Of a DNA stretch of 64,000 bases, positions 43,058-54,453 are shown piece by piece. How positions within the stretch are numbered: the stretch's first letter is position 1; each line of letters begins with the position of its first letter. The position numbers and the translations under genes were made by a program. Source of the stretch: Pseudomonadota bacterium (lineage in GTDB: Bacteria > Desulfobacterota > Desulfobacteria > Desulfobacterales > JAHIVH01); contig JAHIVH010000016.1 in the NCBI GenBank assembly GCA_018816735.1, forward strand, positions 1 through 64,000, in the 5' to 3' direction. Below the pieces are notes generated by a model. The model had not been told where the DNA came from and searched no databases. It saw nothing but the letters and a program-made list of their open reading frames with translations.

Positions 43058-45811
43058 ATGACAAAAAAATGGGTTTATCTTTTTACAGAATTTGGCCAGG
43101 CGTTAAAAGATGTCGGTAATGTCTGGGATGAGGCAAGAGGGCTTCTGGGAGGAAAAGGTGCCAATCTTGCGGATATGGCCAGGATAAACGTGCCGGTACC
43201 TCCTGGTTTTACAGTGACAACAGAAGCCTGCCGGGCATATATTGAATCGGGAAATGTGTTCCCCGAAGGCATGTGGGAACAAATGAAGGAATCCATGGGG
43301 GTTATTGAATCCCAGGCCGGCAAACGATTTGGGGGAAAAGAAAATCCATTGCTGGTATCCTGCCGTTCCGGGGCGAAATTTTCCATGCCGGGTATGATGG
43401 ACACGGTTTTGAATGTGGGATTGAATGATGAAACGGCGGAAAGCATGGCCAATCTGACAGGTGATCCCCGATTTGTATACGATTCCTACAGGCGGTTGAT
43501 TCAAATGTATGGAACGGTTGTAAGAGGGCTTCCTGATGAATTGTTTGAAAACGTCATCCACCGGGTTAAACTGAAAGCAAACGTTCAGAATGATACAGAC
43601 CTTTCCGAAGCGCATTTAAGAGAAATCACCCATGAATTCAAGGCTCTTTTCCTGCGGAATGTGGGGCATGAGTTTCCGAGCGACCCTTACCAGCAGTTAT
43701 CCTGGGCAACGGAGGCTGTTTTTAAAAGCTGGAACAGCAAGCGGGCCATGGATTACAGGAATGCCACCGGCATTCCCCATGATCTTGGCACGGCTGTCAG
43801 TATTGTGGCCATGGTTTTTGGAAATATGGGAAACGACTGTGCCACGGGTGTGGCGATGACCCGAGACGGATCTACCGGAGAAAGGCATATGGAGGGGGAT
43901 TATCTGACAAATGCCCAGGGAGAAGACGTGGTCGCAGGCATCCGGCAGACATGTGATATCGGTCTCTTGAAAAAAGAAATGCCGAAAGCCTATGCAGAGC
44001 TTGCCGGTATCGCCAAAAGGCTTGAGGAACACTATCGTGACATGCAGGATATCGAATTCACGATAGAAAAACAAAAACTATGGATGCTTCAGACCCGTGA
44101 TGGAAAAAGAACGGCCCGCGCTACGGTGAGGATTGCGGTGGACATGGCGGAAGAGGGCTTGATATCAAGGGAGGAAGCCGTGTTACGAGTATCTCCCGAG
44201 CATGTGGACTTTTTTCTGCATCCCCAGTTTGATAATTCGGCCATCGTGCTTGCCAGGAATCAGGGGAGACTTCTTGCCAGAGGCTTGAACGTTTCACCGG
44301 GTGCGGCCTGCGGGATGGTTGTTTTTGATGCCAATCGGGCCGAAGCCTGGGCAAAAGAAGGGAAATCCGTTATCATGGCAAGACCTGAGACCAAGCCCGA
44401 TGATGTGCATGGGATGCTGGCCTCAAAAGGGATCATGACCAGCAGGGGAGGCCGGACAAGTCACGCAGCTCTTGTGGCCAGACAATTCGGCCGGCCGGCC
44501 GTGGTGGGCATTTCCTCCCTGGAGATCGATGTGGATAAGCGCCAGATGACCGTCAATAATAAAGTGATCATCGAGGGCGAATGGCTTTCACTGGATGGCA
44601 ATACCGGTGAAATTTTTGAAGGCAACATCGAAACCCTGATCCCGGATATTAAAGACCCGTGGCTGATCAAACTGCTTTCATGGGCAGACGAGTTCAGAAG
44701 GCTTGAGATATGGGCCAATGCCGATTATCCTCATGATGCCAAACTCGCGAGAAGCTACGGTGCGCAAGGAATCGGCCTATGCCGTTCCGAGCATATGTTT
44801 TTTGAAGCGGAAAGGCTGGTTCATGTCCAGAAAATGATCATGTCCAACTATCCGATGGAGCGCCGGGAAGCACTCGAGGCAGTGCAGGTATTTCAACGGG
44901 ACGACTTTATCAAGCTGTTTCGGGTAATGCAGGGCCTGCCGGTGGTTATCCGTCTGATTGACCCGCCGTTACATGAATTTCTGCCAAACCGGATTGATCT
45001 GTTGAGAGACCTGGCGGATTTGAAAATCCGGCTGCAACATGCCGGAAATTTGAAAGAGATCGATGGATTGATCAGCATGGTGAAAGAAAAGGAAACCATT
45101 CTGGAGCGGGTTGAACGACTGTACGAACAGAATCCCATGCTGGGCTTGAGAGGAATTCGCCTGGGGATTCTGATTCCTGAGATCATATCCATGCAGGTGC
45201 GGGCTATTTTTGAAGCGGTCTGCCAGGTAAAAAAAGAGGGGATGGATGTCTACCTGAAAATCATGATCCCGCTCGTCAGTCATGCCAATGAATTAAAGAT
45301 CATGAAAAGCCGTATAGAAGATGAAGCGTCAAAAATAGTTCAAGATCATGCCATTCAATTTGATTACCAGTTCGGCACCATGATCGAGCTTCCCAGAGCT
45401 GCACTGACTGCCGACAAGATTGCCGAATACGTTTCGTTTGTCTCTTTCGGAACCAATGACCTGACCCAGACCACGTATGGTATTTCAAGAGATGACGCTG
45501 AAACTGGATTCTTGATTGAATATATCGATAAAGGTATTCTGCCCGATAATCCTTTCGCCATTTTAGATAAGGATGGCGTGGGAGAGTTGATCCGAATAGC
45601 TGTGGAAAAAGGACGGTCAAGGAGAGACGATCTGGAGTGTGGCATATGCGGAGAGCATGGCGGGGAACCAAAGTCGATTCATTTATGTAACGCATTGAAA
45701 CTGAATTATGTTTCCTGTTCTCCATATCGGGTTCCGGTTGCGAGAATTGCAGCGGCACATGCAAGTATTCAGGAAAGAAAAGCGAACAGAAAAGGACCTG
45801 ACTCATATTGA
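43058..45811 (+). CDS. ppdK: Pyruvate, phosphate dikinase
   Basis: A 917-residue enzyme interconverting pyruvate, ATP and phosphate with PEP, AMP and pyrophosphate. The N-terminal ATP-grasp region starts LLGGKGANLADMARINVP. The swivelling histidine is in MTSRGGRTSHAALVARQFG (about residue 468). The C-terminal PEP-binding barrel has RLIDPPLHEFLP, GLRGIRLGILIPE and the catalytic Cys in LECGICGEHGGEPKSI. It is full length and, unlike PEP synthase, shows PPDK-type spacing. In an anaerobe it would serve gluconeogenesis or pyrophosphate-linked glycolysis. A histidine kinase gene overlaps its stop by four bases, so the two-component pair is cotranscribed. Confidence 0.95.
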   Translation: MTKKWVYLFTEFGQALKDVGNVWDEARGLLGGKGANLADMARINVPVPPGFTVTTEACRAYIESGNVFPEGMWEQMKESMGVIESQAGKRFGGKENPLLVSCRSGAKFSMPGMMDTVLNVGLNDETAESMANLTGDPRFVYDSYRRLIQMYGTVVRGLPDELFENVIHRVKLKANVQNDTDLSEAHLREITHEFKALFLRNVGHEFPSDPYQQLSWATEAVFKSWNSKRAMDYRNATGIPHDLGTAVSIVAMVFGNMGNDCATGVAMTRDGSTGERHMEGDYLTNAQGEDVVAGIRQTCDIGLLKKEMPKAYAELAGIAKRLEEHYRDMQDIEFTIEKQKLWMLQTRDGKRTARATVRIAVDMAEEGLISREEAVLRVSPEHVDFFLHPQFDNSAIVLARNQGRLLARGLNVSPGAACGMVVFDANRAEAWAKEGKSVIMARPETKPDDVHGMLASKGIMTSRGGRTSHAALVARQFGRPAVVGISSLEIDVDKRQMTVNNKVIIEGEWLSLDGNTGEIFEGNIETLIPDIKDPWLIKLLSWADEFRRLEIWANADYPHDAKLARSYGAQGIGLCRSEHMFFEAERLVHVQKMIMSNYPMERREALEAVQVFQRDDFIKLFRVMQGLPVVIRLIDPPLHEFLPNRIDLLRDLADLKIRLQHAGNLKEIDGLISMVKEKETILERVERLYEQNPMLGLRGIRLGILIPEIISMQVRAIFEAVCQVKKEGMDVYLKIMIPLVSHANELKIMKSRIEDEASKIVQDHAIQFDYQFGTMIELPRAALTADKIAEYVSFVSFGTNDLTQTTYGISRDDAETGFLIEYIDKGILPDNPFAILDKDGVGELIRIAVEKGRSRRDDLECGICGEHGGEPKSIHLCNALKLNYVSCSPYRVPVARIAAAHASIQERKANRKGPDSY

Positions 45812-47244
45812 TATCATTTTCTTCCTTTCATCTGAGCTTACGGACCCAGCTTTTGATCGTCATGGTATCCATGATGATACTGTCGGTTGGAAGCCTTACC
45901 TATCTTCAGGAAGTCACGGAAGACCGCATTTTTGATTTGATCCAGGACGAAATTAACGGTCTGACCAAAGCCATTGAAATCAGTGTGGAGCAGATTACAG
46001 CCGCAGGATCCACCAATGAGGCCCGATTGAAGAACTATTTTGATCAGTTGCAGAAGCGTGGCATTGGGGAAGTCTCCATCCTGAGTTCACAGCAGGAAGT
46101 GATTCAAAGCTCAAATCCGCGCATCATCGGAAGCAGGCTAAGCGTCGACAAAAATGAACTGCTGATCACCCAGAACATCGGAGAAAATGAAGGCAGCAGA
46201 TCAAAAAAAATTTACAGTGCCTTTGTGCCGGTCATTTCCAGAGGTGGCCTGGAAGGATATATTCATATCCGTATGTATTTTGATGATCTGGAAAACATGA
46301 GCAAGGAAATGCTCACCAAAAGAACCCTTTGGACATTGACCATTTTCAGCATCGGTTTCCTCTTGTGCATATTAATTTCATACCAGTATACCAAACCCAT
46401 TCCGGTGTTGATCGAGGCCATCCGGTCCATTGCCCAGGGGCGGATGCCCCATCTGCCCAGAATTCCCCGAACCGACATCCGCACCCTTGCAGATTCCCTG
46501 GGTGAAATGATTCGCAAACTGGAAGAACAAAAAACCATGGAGGAAAAACTCAAGCGCGCGGAACAGCAGGCCATGCTGTCGCAACTGGCATCGGGCATTG
46601 CCCATGAAATACGTAATCCTTTGAATTTTATAAGCCTTTCAGTTGACCATTTGGGCACCCTCAAACGCCTGGAATCTGCTGGTGGCAAAAACAGCCCGGA
46701 AGACCTCATCCAAAAAACGAAACTTGAAATCCGGCGGGTGAACCAGATGGTGACAAATTTTCTGGACCTTGGACGGGAGCTGATACTTTGCCCTGTTCAT
46801 CTGAAAGCTGACCTCCCTCTGGAGGAAGCCCTGGGATTGAGTGGCCATCTGCTGAAAGATCGCGGTATTGAGATTGTCAGGTCGTACTGTGATCCGTTAC
46901 CGGAAGTAAATGTGGATATTGACCGGATGAAATCCTGTTTTCAGAATCTGATCAATAACGCTGCCGATGCCATGCCCCAGGGAGGAAGCCTTGATATATC
47001 CATTGACGTCAGAAACGGAAATGTGGAATTCTCTTTCAAAGACATGGGCGAAGGCATTAAACCTGACGATCTGGAAAGGATATTTGAGCCATATTTCACA
47101 ACCAAGAAAACAGGGACCGGCCTTGGCCTGGCCATCTGTAAACGCATTGTCGCGGCCCATAAAGGCAATATCAGCATTTTAAGTGAGCCCGGTAAAGGGA
47201 CGTGTGCCAAGGTGTCGATTCCCATATCGGGCGGGAGTATGTAA
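45808..47244 (+). CDS. Membrane sensor histidine kinase
   Basis: A 478-residue kinase. It begins at a TTG that overlaps the ppdK stop (TTGA). The first membrane helix is LLIVMVSMMILSVGSLTYL, followed by a periplasmic sensor of about 135 residues, a second helix (TLTIFSIGFLLCILISY), HAMP, HisKA with LASGIAHEIRNPLNFISL, and HATPase with NLINNAADAMPQGG, GEGIKPDDLERIF and GTGLGLAICKRI. It forms a pair with the sigma-54 regulator that starts on its stop codon. The sensor domain is not recognised. A TTG start is needed to keep the first helix. Confidence 0.88.
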   Translation: MISFSSFHLSLRTQLLIVMVSMMILSVGSLTYLQEVTEDRIFDLIQDEINGLTKAIEISVEQITAAGSTNEARLKNYFDQLQKRGIGEVSILSSQQEVIQSSNPRIIGSRLSVDKNELLITQNIGENEGSRSKKIYSAFVPVISRGGLEGYIHIRMYFDDLENMSKEMLTKRTLWTLTIFSIGFLLCILISYQYTKPIPVLIEAIRSIAQGRMPHLPRIPRTDIRTLADSLGEMIRKLEEQKTMEEKLKRAEQQAMLSQLASGIAHEIRNPLNFISLSVDHLGTLKRLESAGGKNSPEDLIQKTKLEIRRVNQMVTNFLDLGRELILCPVHLKADLPLEEALGLSGHLLKDRGIEIVRSYCDPLPEVNVDIDRMKSCFQNLINNAADAMPQGGSLDISIDVRNGNVEFSFKDMGEGIKPDDLERIFEPYFTTKKTGTGLGLAICKRIVAAHKGNISILSEPGKGTCAKVSIPISGGSM

Positions 47245-48653
47245 TGGAAACGTGGAAGATTCTCATTGTGGACGACGAGGCTTACCAGAGGGATATTCTG
47301 CAGGTGATTCTGGAGAGTGAGGGCTTTAATGCAAAATGTGCTGAAAACGGCCGTCGGGCCCTTGAAATGAGTGCTTCATTTGCGCCGGATGTTGTGCTGT
47401 GCGATCTGAAGCTGCCGGATATGGAAGGAACAGAAGTGATGGAAAAACTCCTGACATCCAATCGGCAAAAGCTCGAATTCATTATATTTACTGCCCATGG
47501 CACCATTGAATCCGCTGTCGAAGCCATCAAAAAAGGCGCGTTTGATTACATCACCAAACCTGTGGAGCGGGAAAAACTGATCCTTACCACCCATCGCGCC
47601 TGTGAGCGCCTGGCGCTGGTCCGGGAAAATATGCAGCTGAAAAAACAGCTGGCACGCCCATTTACTATCGAGGGGATCATTACCAAACATCCCAAGATGA
47701 TCAAGGTTCTTGATTTTATCAAAATGGTCGGCCCCCTGAACGTTACGGTGTTGATAACCGGTGAAACCGGGACCGGAAAAGATCTGGCGGCACGTGCCAT
47801 CCATGCCTGCGGTCACCGGAAGCAGAAGGCCTTTCAGGCTGTCAACTGCGCATCCATGCCGGAAACCCTGTTGGAAAGTGAACTTTTTGGTTATGAAAAA
47901 GGCGCATTCACCGGTGCATTTTCCCAAAAACAGGGATTGATTGAAAGTGCTGACGGCGGCACATTGTTTCTGGATGAAATCGGCGAAATGCCCATGGCGC
48001 CCCAGGCCAAACTTCTTCGATTCCTGGAAGAAAAAAAAATCCGGCGCATCGGCGGTAAACAGGAAATTCATATGGACGTGCGGCTGATTGCCGCCACCAA
48101 CAAGAAACTGGGTGACGAGATAAAAAATGGACAGTTCAGGGAAGACCTGTTCTACCGCTTCAGGGGATTTGTCATTGATCTGCCGCCTTTAAGGGATCGG
48201 GTTTCGGATATTTATCTCCTTGCCCAATCGTTTATCGAAAAATACAATCTGATTTTCAACAAAAACGTCCGTGGTTTAAATAGCGAAGCCATGCGGATAC
48301 TGATGGCATTTCACTGGCCAGGCAATGTGCGGCAGCTTGACTCGGTAATCGAGAAAGCCGTTCTGGTGACCAACAGCGATTTGATCGCCCCTGAAGATAT
48401 CGATTTGCCGGTGCCGCAGGAAAACCGGAACGGCCTGAAGCCCGATTTCGATCTTCCTGTTGGCAACATGTCCCTGGATGAAATCGAACGCCAGGTGATC
48501 GTAAGGGCCATTGAAAAATCCGACGGCTGCATGACAAAGGCGGCCAAACTCCTCGGGACCACTTACCGGACGGTTGAGTATCGGGTGAAAAAATATGGTA
48601 TATCCCGGGTTCATCACCCCAATGGTGAAGGGGAGCCGCCAAATTATAAATAA
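47244..48653 (+). CDS. Sigma-54-dependent response regulator (NtrC family)
   Basis: A 469-residue enhancer-binding protein. The receiver has its phosphoacceptor Asp in VVLCDLKLPDMEGTEVME. The AAA+ domain has Walker A GETGTGKDLAARAIH, the sigma-54 contact loop FGYEKGAFTGAFSQ and Walker B GGTLFLDEIGEMP. A Fis-type helix-turn-helix closes the protein (MTKAAKLLGTTYRTVEYRVK). The ATG shares one base with the kinase stop (TAATG), so the two form a cognate pair. Likely targets include promoters of the sigma-54 type; the neighbouring ppdK is an attractive but untested one. Confidence 0.93.
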   Translation: METWKILIVDDEAYQRDILQVILESEGFNAKCAENGRRALEMSASFAPDVVLCDLKLPDMEGTEVMEKLLTSNRQKLEFIIFTAHGTIESAVEAIKKGAFDYITKPVEREKLILTTHRACERLALVRENMQLKKQLARPFTIEGIITKHPKMIKVLDFIKMVGPLNVTVLITGETGTGKDLAARAIHACGHRKQKAFQAVNCASMPETLLESELFGYEKGAFTGAFSQKQGLIESADGGTLFLDEIGEMPMAPQAKLLRFLEEKKIRRIGGKQEIHMDVRLIAATNKKLGDEIKNGQFREDLFYRFRGFVIDLPPLRDRVSDIYLLAQSFIEKYNLIFNKNVRGLNSEAMRILMAFHWPGNVRQLDSVIEKAVLVTNSDLIAPEDIDLPVPQENRNGLKPDFDLPVGNMSLDEIERQVIVRAIEKSDGCMTKAAKLLGTTYRTVEYRVKKYGISRVHHPNGEGEPPNYK

Positions 48654-48924
48654 AGGCTAACGTTTATTTTATTGTATCTTCTATCCTTTTTGTATATTAT
48701 GCATTTTAAATATGAATCAATGCGGATAACTTTTTAATCATTCGCGAAATTCATGAAGGCTTCATAATGACGTTGATTTTTTTTAGCAAGGAAGCCTAAC
48801 TATCCAAGCACCATCGTGAAAACCAGGATGCCGGGCAACTTCAGCTTACACTGACTTCATCAAACCTTGTAACCATCAATATCCTTTGGTCCGATTTTCC
48901 CAATATAAAACAAGAAGGCAACCC

Positions 48925-51900
48925 ATGCCAGTAAAAAAGAAATCCGGCGATACGCCAGAGAAGAAAAGAAAATCAACGCCAAAGACATCAAAAAGTCCTT
49001 TACCATCCCACGCTGCCAAAGAACCCGAGAACCTGAAACCCGCTGATAATGACCGTTTTTTCATTGTGGGCATGGGCGCATCTGCAGGCGGCTTGGATGC
49101 GTTGGAAAAATTTTTTCAACACATGCCGCATGACAGCCATATGGCCTTTATTGTTGTAACCCACCTTGATCCCAATCATGTAAGCATCATGCCTGAACTG
49201 ATCCGGAAACAAACCCAGATGACGGTGCTGACCATTGCAGACGGATTGAAGGTTGACCCTGACTGCATATACATCGTGCCGCCCAACAACGATGTGGGGA
49301 TAATACACGGGTTCCTTCAACTCATCGAATTTGTGGAGGGCACTAGCCATCGGTCGCCCATCAACTATTTTTTTAAAACCCTTGCGGCTGATCAAAAAGA
49401 AAAAGCCATCGGTATCATCTTGTCCGGGATGGGAACGGACGGCACTCTGGGATTAAAAGCCATAAAGGAAGAACAGGGCATGGCCATGGTGCACGATCCT
49501 GAAACCGCGAAATTTGACGGCATGCCAAAAAGCGCCATTGAAACCGGACGGGCAGATTATATTTTGCCACCTGAAAAAATGCCGGATCAGCTCATAAAGT
49601 ATATCAAGGGCACTTTTGCCACCACAGATCAAGCGGTTGATTTGAGCAAAAAGTCAATGGGCATCTTGCAAAAAATCTTTATTACGATTCGATCCCAAAC
49701 CGGGCATGACTTCTCACATTATAAGAAAAATACAATCCTGAGACGCATTGAACGCCGGATGAATGTCCACCAGATTGACAGCATTACCCATTATTATAAA
49801 TATCTTCAACAAAGCGCCACTGAAGTTAAGATATTGTTCAACGATTTTTTGATCGGCGTGACCCGCTTTTTCAGGGATTCGGAAGCGTTTGATGCGCTGA
49901 GTAAAAATGGGTTTCCAAAACTGTTAGAAAACAAACCCGGTGATTACACCCTGAGAATGTGGGTCCCGGGTTGCTCCACCGGTGAAGAAGCCTATTCCAT
50001 AGGGATTGTTCTAAAGGAATTTATGGATCGGAACAACCTGAATGTGAACGTCCAGATATTTGCCACCGATCTTGACCCTGACACGATAGACATTGCCAGA
50101 AAAGGCCTTTTCCCGGCAAGCACCGCGGAAGATGTGGGAAAAGAGCGCCTGAGCCGTTATTTTGCGAAACAGGGTGACGGTTTTCAGATCCGGACAGAGA
50201 TCCGGGAAATGATCGTGTTTGCTGCCCAGGATATTATCAAGGACCCGCCGTTTACCAAACTGGACCTGATATCCTGCCGCAATTTATTGATTTATTTTGA
50301 CAATGACCTGCAAAAAATGCTCATACCGCTGTTCCATTATGCACTCAACCCAAACGGGGTTCTTTTTTTAGGCACCTCTGAAACCATTGGCGGGTTTCTG
50401 GATCTGTTTTCGGTCATGGATAAAAAATGGAAAATCTATGAGCGCAAACCCGGCACACACGCAAAACATGCTTTTATTCAGTTTCCCGTCTCATTACCGG
50501 TTACACAGGCTGTTTCTAACGCACCACCCCAAATAGCCAACGTTTCAAATCATCAGCTTATAGAGCGTGTCCTGCTTAGAGATATTGCACCGCCTTGTGT
50601 CTTGATCAATGAAAAAGGGGAAATACTTTATATCCACGGCAGAACCGGCAAGTATCTGGAACCGGCCCCAGGAGAGTTTCAGCTCAATATTCTTGATATG
50701 GCCCGGAAAGGATTGAAATTCAAACTGTCTGCCGCCATCAGAAAGGCGGTAAATACGCAAAAGGAAATTGTTTCAGCGGGCCTTACGATTGAGGGTAACA
50801 GCCATCCTCAGATGATCAACCTGATTGTAAAACCCCTTCACGAATCCAATACCCAACACGGTCAATTGCTGATCATATTCGAAGATTTAAAAATACCCGT
50901 AAAAGAAGACCACAGTGAACATAAACTTGGCCCAGATGACAAAACAGCGGAAAGCATAAAAAAGGTTGAAGCAGAGCTGCAATATGCCAAAGAAAACCTG
51001 CAGACCACCATTGAAGAACTGGAAACGTCCAATGAAGAACTCAAATCGACCAACGAAGAGCTGCAAAGCACCAACGAAGAATTGCAAAGTACCAATGAGG
51101 AGCTGAAAACATCCAAGGAAGAGCAGCAATCGTTAAGCGAAGAACTGCAAACCGTTAATTCGGAACTTCAGAAAAAAATTGAAGCGTTCTCCCAGGCAAA
51201 CAATGACATGAAAAACCTGTTGGATAGCATGGAAATTCCCACGCTATTTCTGGATAATCGTCTGTGCATCAAACGGTTTACCGCCCCCATCCATAAAATC
51301 ATGAATCTGATCCCATCAGATATCGGGCGCCCCATCAATGATATGGTGGTCAAATTGAAAGATACAATCATTGTCAATCTTGCTGAAAAAGTCTTAAAGG
51401 ATCTGGCGTTCAGGGAAAAAGAAGTCATCACTCACGACGGGCACTGGTATTTAATGCGGATTCGTCCTTATCGCACACTGGATAACATCATTGACGGGCT
51501 GGTCGTGATATTTTTGGACATTGACGATCAAAAATCCGCCATGAAAAAAATAGAAACCTTAAATACTGAAAACCAGGATGCCCGTAATTATTCGGAAAGC
51601 ATCATTGAAACACTCAGGGAATCGATCCTGGTACTTGATCATGAACTGAGAATCATATCTGCCAACAAATCATTCTATCGGTATTTTAAAGTATCTGAAC
51701 AAGAAACGATTGGGAAAAAGCTCTATGACCTGGGAAATGGGCAATGGGACATCCCGGATCTTAGACGGTTACTCGATGAAATCATCCCCCAGGATACTGC
51801 GTTTGACGATTATAAAATTGAGCATGACTTTAAATCGATCGGCTTAAAAAAACTGACCCTGAATGCCCGAAAAATTGTGGCCAATGGCAGCAAAAAGGAA

Positions 51901-51930
51901 AAGATACTTTTGGCCATAGAGGCTTCATAA
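48925..51930 (+). CDS. CheB-CheR fusion with PAS domains
   Basis: A protein of about 1001 residues. A CheB methylesterase domain (about 35-220) has its catalytic Ser in [16 protein letters not shown], His in [15 protein letters not shown] and Asp in [15 protein letters not shown] CheR methyltransferase (about 245-500) has [15 protein letters not shown], the SAM motif [14 protein letters not shown] and [18 protein letters not shown]-like region, a striking coiled coil of repeated TNEELQS heptads (about 700-755) and two more PAS units follow. It ends without a kinase domain; the hybrid kinase that follows 41 bases later probably completes the system. Such fusions are usually signalling proteins outside chemotaxis. 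The start at 48925 follows AGAAGG. Confidence 0.9.
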   Translation: MPVKKKSGDTPEKKRKSTPKTSKSPLPSHAAKEPENLKPADNDRFFIVGMGASAGGLDALEKFFQHMPHDSHMAFIVVTHLDPNHVSIMPELIRKQTQMTVLTIADGLKVDPDCIYIVPPNNDVGIIHGFLQLIEFVEGTSHRSPINYFFKTLAADQKEKAIGIILSGMGTDGTLGLKAIKEEQGMAMVHDPETAKFDGMPKSAIETGRADYILPPEKMPDQLIKYIKGTFATTDQAVDLSKKSMGILQKIFITIRSQTGHDFSHYKKNTILRRIERRMNVHQIDSITHYYKYLQQSATEVKILFNDFLIGVTRFFRDSEAFDALSKNGFPKLLENKPGDYTLRMWVPGCSTGEEAYSIGIVLKEFMDRNNLNVNVQIFATDLDPDTIDIARKGLFPASTAEDVGKERLSRYFAKQGDGFQIRTEIREMIVFAAQDIIKDPPFTKLDLISCRNLLIYFDNDLQKMLIPLFHYALNPNGVLFLGTSETIGGFLDLFSVMDKKWKIYERKPGTHAKHAFIQFPVSLPVTQAVSNAPPQIANVSNHQLIERVLLRDIAPPCVLINEKGEILYIHGRTGKYLEPAPGEFQLNILDMARKGLKFKLSAAIRKAVNTQKEIVSAGLTIEGNSHPQMINLIVKPLHESNTQHGQLLIIFEDLKIPVKEDHSEHKLGPDDKTAESIKKVEAELQYAKENLQTTIEELETSNEELKSTNEELQSTNEELQSTNEELKTSKEEQQSLSEELQTVNSELQKKIEAFSQANNDMKNLLDSMEIPTLFLDNRLCIKRFTAPIHKIMNLIPSDIGRPINDMVVKLKDTIIVNLAEKVLKDLAFREKEVITHDGHWYLMRIRPYRTLDNIIDGLVVIFLDIDDQKSAMKKIETLNTENQDARNYSESIIETLRESILVLDHELRIISANKSFYRYFKVSEQETIGKKLYDLGNGQWDIPDLRRLLDEIIPQDTAFDDYKIEHDFKSIGLKKLTLNARKIVANGSKKEKILLAIEAS

Positions 51931-51971
51931 AAAATATTTGAAAAATCAGACTGCTGTTGAAGGAGAAAACA

Positions 51972-54284
51972 ATGGAAGCGTATTCAACCCATTCCCTGTC
52001 CAATATCAGAGCCCGGGCAGAGAAGATCCTCCGGGAAAACCCGGAAAATCTATACAAAATACCTGCCCATGATATCCAGAAGCTCCTGCATGAGCTCTAT
52101 GTCCACCAGATCGAGCTTGAACTTTCAAATGAAGAGCTGCGATCTGCCCAAAAAATATCAGAAGAAGCAAAACAAAGGTATTTTGATTTATATGACCTTG
52201 CACCGGTGGGCTATTTTACACTCACCAAAACCGGCCAGATTCTGGAAGTCAACCTTTCAGGCGCTGACTTGCTGGGCGTTGAAAGAAAAAAACTGATCAA
52301 TACCTGGTTCAGGCAGTTTATTGTTCCGGAGGATAGCGATGCATTTTATCTCCATCTGAATACATGCCTGAAGACCTGTACCAAAGAGACCTGTGACCTT
52401 AAAATGAAAACAATAGATGGTATTCCGTTTTATGTTCACATGGAAAGTGTGGCGGATCTGGATGACAATGACAGGGAAGATGTCCTCAAGGTCACACTCA
52501 CAAACATCGATAAGCTTAAATCGGCTGAGGCCTGCCAACAACTGACCATAGACATCCTTTTACAGATCAATCAGACGGACGAAACCGTGGACCTGGTCCG
52601 GAATATCCTTCTCCTGATTAAAACGTTTTCTGAATCGGAAGCGGTTGGCATCCGCCTGAATGATGGTGAGGATTTTCCGTATTATTTTACCAATGGGTTT
52701 TCATCTGATTTTGTCCAGGCTGAAAACCATCTTTGCGTCAAAGATGCAGATGGAAAAACAGTAAGAGATGCAGCGGGAAATCCCGTGCTTGAATGCATGT
52801 GCGGCAATGTCATTTGCGGCAGAACCGACCCGGCGCTTCCCTTTTTCACCCAGCATGGCAGCTTTTGGACCAATAGCACCACAGCGCTTTTGGCGGCTAC
52901 CTCGGAAAAGGACCGGCAGGCCCGGACAAGAAATCGCTGCCATGGCGAAGGATATGAATCCGTTGCCCTGATTCCGTTACGTTCCGGAAAGAAAGTACTT
53001 GGCCTCCTTCAGTTGAATGATCGTCGCAAAGACCGGTTGTCTCTTGACCGGATTCATTTTTTGGAAGGCATCGGAAACAGTATTGGCATTGCCCTGGATC
53101 GAAAAAGGGTCATGGAAGAAAAAGGGGTGCTTGCGGAACAGCTCCGTCAGTCCCAAAAAATGGAGGCCATCGGCACCCTGGCAGGGGGTATTGCCCATGA
53201 TTTCAATAACATGCTCGGTGTGGTTATCGGCAATGTTTCCTATGCGATATCCAGCCTGAATCCAAAAGAGGACATCGCTGCGATTTTAATCGATGTATTA
53301 AATGGCTCAAAGCAAGCCCAAGCCCTTACCCGGCAGCTTCTGACATTTGCCAAGGGGGGCGCGCCCATCCTGAAAGTCTCGAACATCAACCGGTTGATTC
53401 AGGATTCTGCGACGTTTGCGATCAGTGGTGCAAACGCAAAATGTGAATTCAGCCTGGCCGATGATCTTTGGACGACTGAAGTGGATGAGGGACAAATCAA
53501 TCAAGTCATCAGCAACCTAGTGATCAATGCCAACCAGGCCATGCCCCAGGGCGGTATCATTACCATACGGACCGAGAATACAGAAATCGGACCTCAACGT
53601 GGCGAGCCCCTACCTTTGGGGCGATACATTAAAATCAGTGTTGAAGATCAGGGCGTAGGCATTTCAGAAAAACATATTTCTCATATTTTTGACCCTTATT
53701 TTTCGACAAAACAGGCAGGAAGAGGCTTAGGACTTGCAATCACCTATTCCATCATCAAAAGGCATGGCGGAACGATTACCGTTCATTCCAAACTCAATCA
53801 GGGAACCATTTTCCATATTTACCTGCCTGTCTCTTTGAAGGAACGCCAGAAAACCGAAGGAAAGAAATATGCGGTGCATCACGGTCATGGTAAAATCCTG
53901 ATCATGGACGATCAGGAGGCTATATTAAGAATGGTGGGTAATATGCTGGCCAGTATGGGATATGAGACGGTTGGTGCCACAGATGGCACCCAGGCGATTG
54001 AATTGTATCAAGCGGCTTATCAATCTCAAACTCCCTTTGATCTGGTCATTCTCGACCTCACCGTGCCGGGAGGTATGGGCGGCGTCAAGGTCATTTCCGA
54101 ATTATTGAAAATAGATGCAAGTGTTAAAGCCATTGTCTCAAGCGGCTATTCCAACGATCCCATCATGGCCGGTTATCAGGATTATGGGTTTTGTGGTGTT
54201 GTCCCAAAGCCATATACGAAGGATCAAATGGCGGAACTATTAAACAAGGTTCTGTCTGTGGGCAACGAACAACACAGATATTGA
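51972..54284 (+). CDS. Hybrid sensor histidine kinase (PAS-GAF-HisKA-HATPase-REC)
   Basis: A 770-residue soluble kinase. PAS (about 65-185) begins LYDLAPVGYFTLTKTGQILE. A cysteine-containing GAF (about 195-385) has ECMCGNVICGRTDPALPFF and RTRNRCHGEGYESVALIPLR. HisKA has GTLAGGIAHDFNNMLGVVIG, HATPase has DQGVGISEKHISHIF and GRGLGLAITYSI, and the receiver (about 645-765) has its Asp in LVILDLTVPGGMGG. The cysteines in the GAF might bind a cofactor or sense redox state. The start at 51972 follows AAGGAG. It is probably the kinase partner of the CheB-CheR-PAS protein upstream. Confidence 0.88.
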   Translation: MEAYSTHSLSNIRARAEKILRENPENLYKIPAHDIQKLLHELYVHQIELELSNEELRSAQKISEEAKQRYFDLYDLAPVGYFTLTKTGQILEVNLSGADLLGVERKKLINTWFRQFIVPEDSDAFYLHLNTCLKTCTKETCDLKMKTIDGIPFYVHMESVADLDDNDREDVLKVTLTNIDKLKSAEACQQLTIDILLQINQTDETVDLVRNILLLIKTFSESEAVGIRLNDGEDFPYYFTNGFSSDFVQAENHLCVKDADGKTVRDAAGNPVLECMCGNVICGRTDPALPFFTQHGSFWTNSTTALLAATSEKDRQARTRNRCHGEGYESVALIPLRSGKKVLGLLQLNDRRKDRLSLDRIHFLEGIGNSIGIALDRKRVMEEKGVLAEQLRQSQKMEAIGTLAGGIAHDFNNMLGVVIGNVSYAISSLNPKEDIAAILIDVLNGSKQAQALTRQLLTFAKGGAPILKVSNINRLIQDSATFAISGANAKCEFSLADDLWTTEVDEGQINQVISNLVINANQAMPQGGIITIRTENTEIGPQRGEPLPLGRYIKISVEDQGVGISEKHISHIFDPYFSTKQAGRGLGLAITYSIIKRHGGTITVHSKLNQGTIFHIYLPVSLKERQKTEGKKYAVHHGHGKILIMDDQEAILRMVGNMLASMGYETVGATDGTQAIELYQAAYQSQTPFDLVILDLTVPGGMGGVKVISELLKIDASVKAIVSSGYSNDPIMAGYQDYGFCGVVPKPYTKDQMAELLNKVLSVGNEQHRY

Positions 54285-54453
54285 AGTTCGGCAGGCGAAG
54301 TACTTGAATAATTGCGTTCAAAATCCAGCAGAGATATTCTATTCTCTGACAGGATAAATACAGAAACTAGGGTGACACGCGGCTTCATTTTAATTTTTTT
54401 TGACAGGACCTGTTGACAATGGTCTTCTCGGAAGGCCCAGTGACGGAGGTATT

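Noticed and set aside
43103..43615. 170-codon frame opposite ppdK
   Set aside because: Antisense shadow of the PPDK N-terminal region.
47376..48071. Open frame of 231 codons opposite the sigma-54 regulator
   Set aside because: Antisense shadow of the AAA+ domain with no protein features.
51010..51130. Tandem repeat of about 21 bases
   Set aside because: It is the coding repeat of the TNEELQS coiled coil in the CheB-CheR-PAS protein, not a DNA repeat element.
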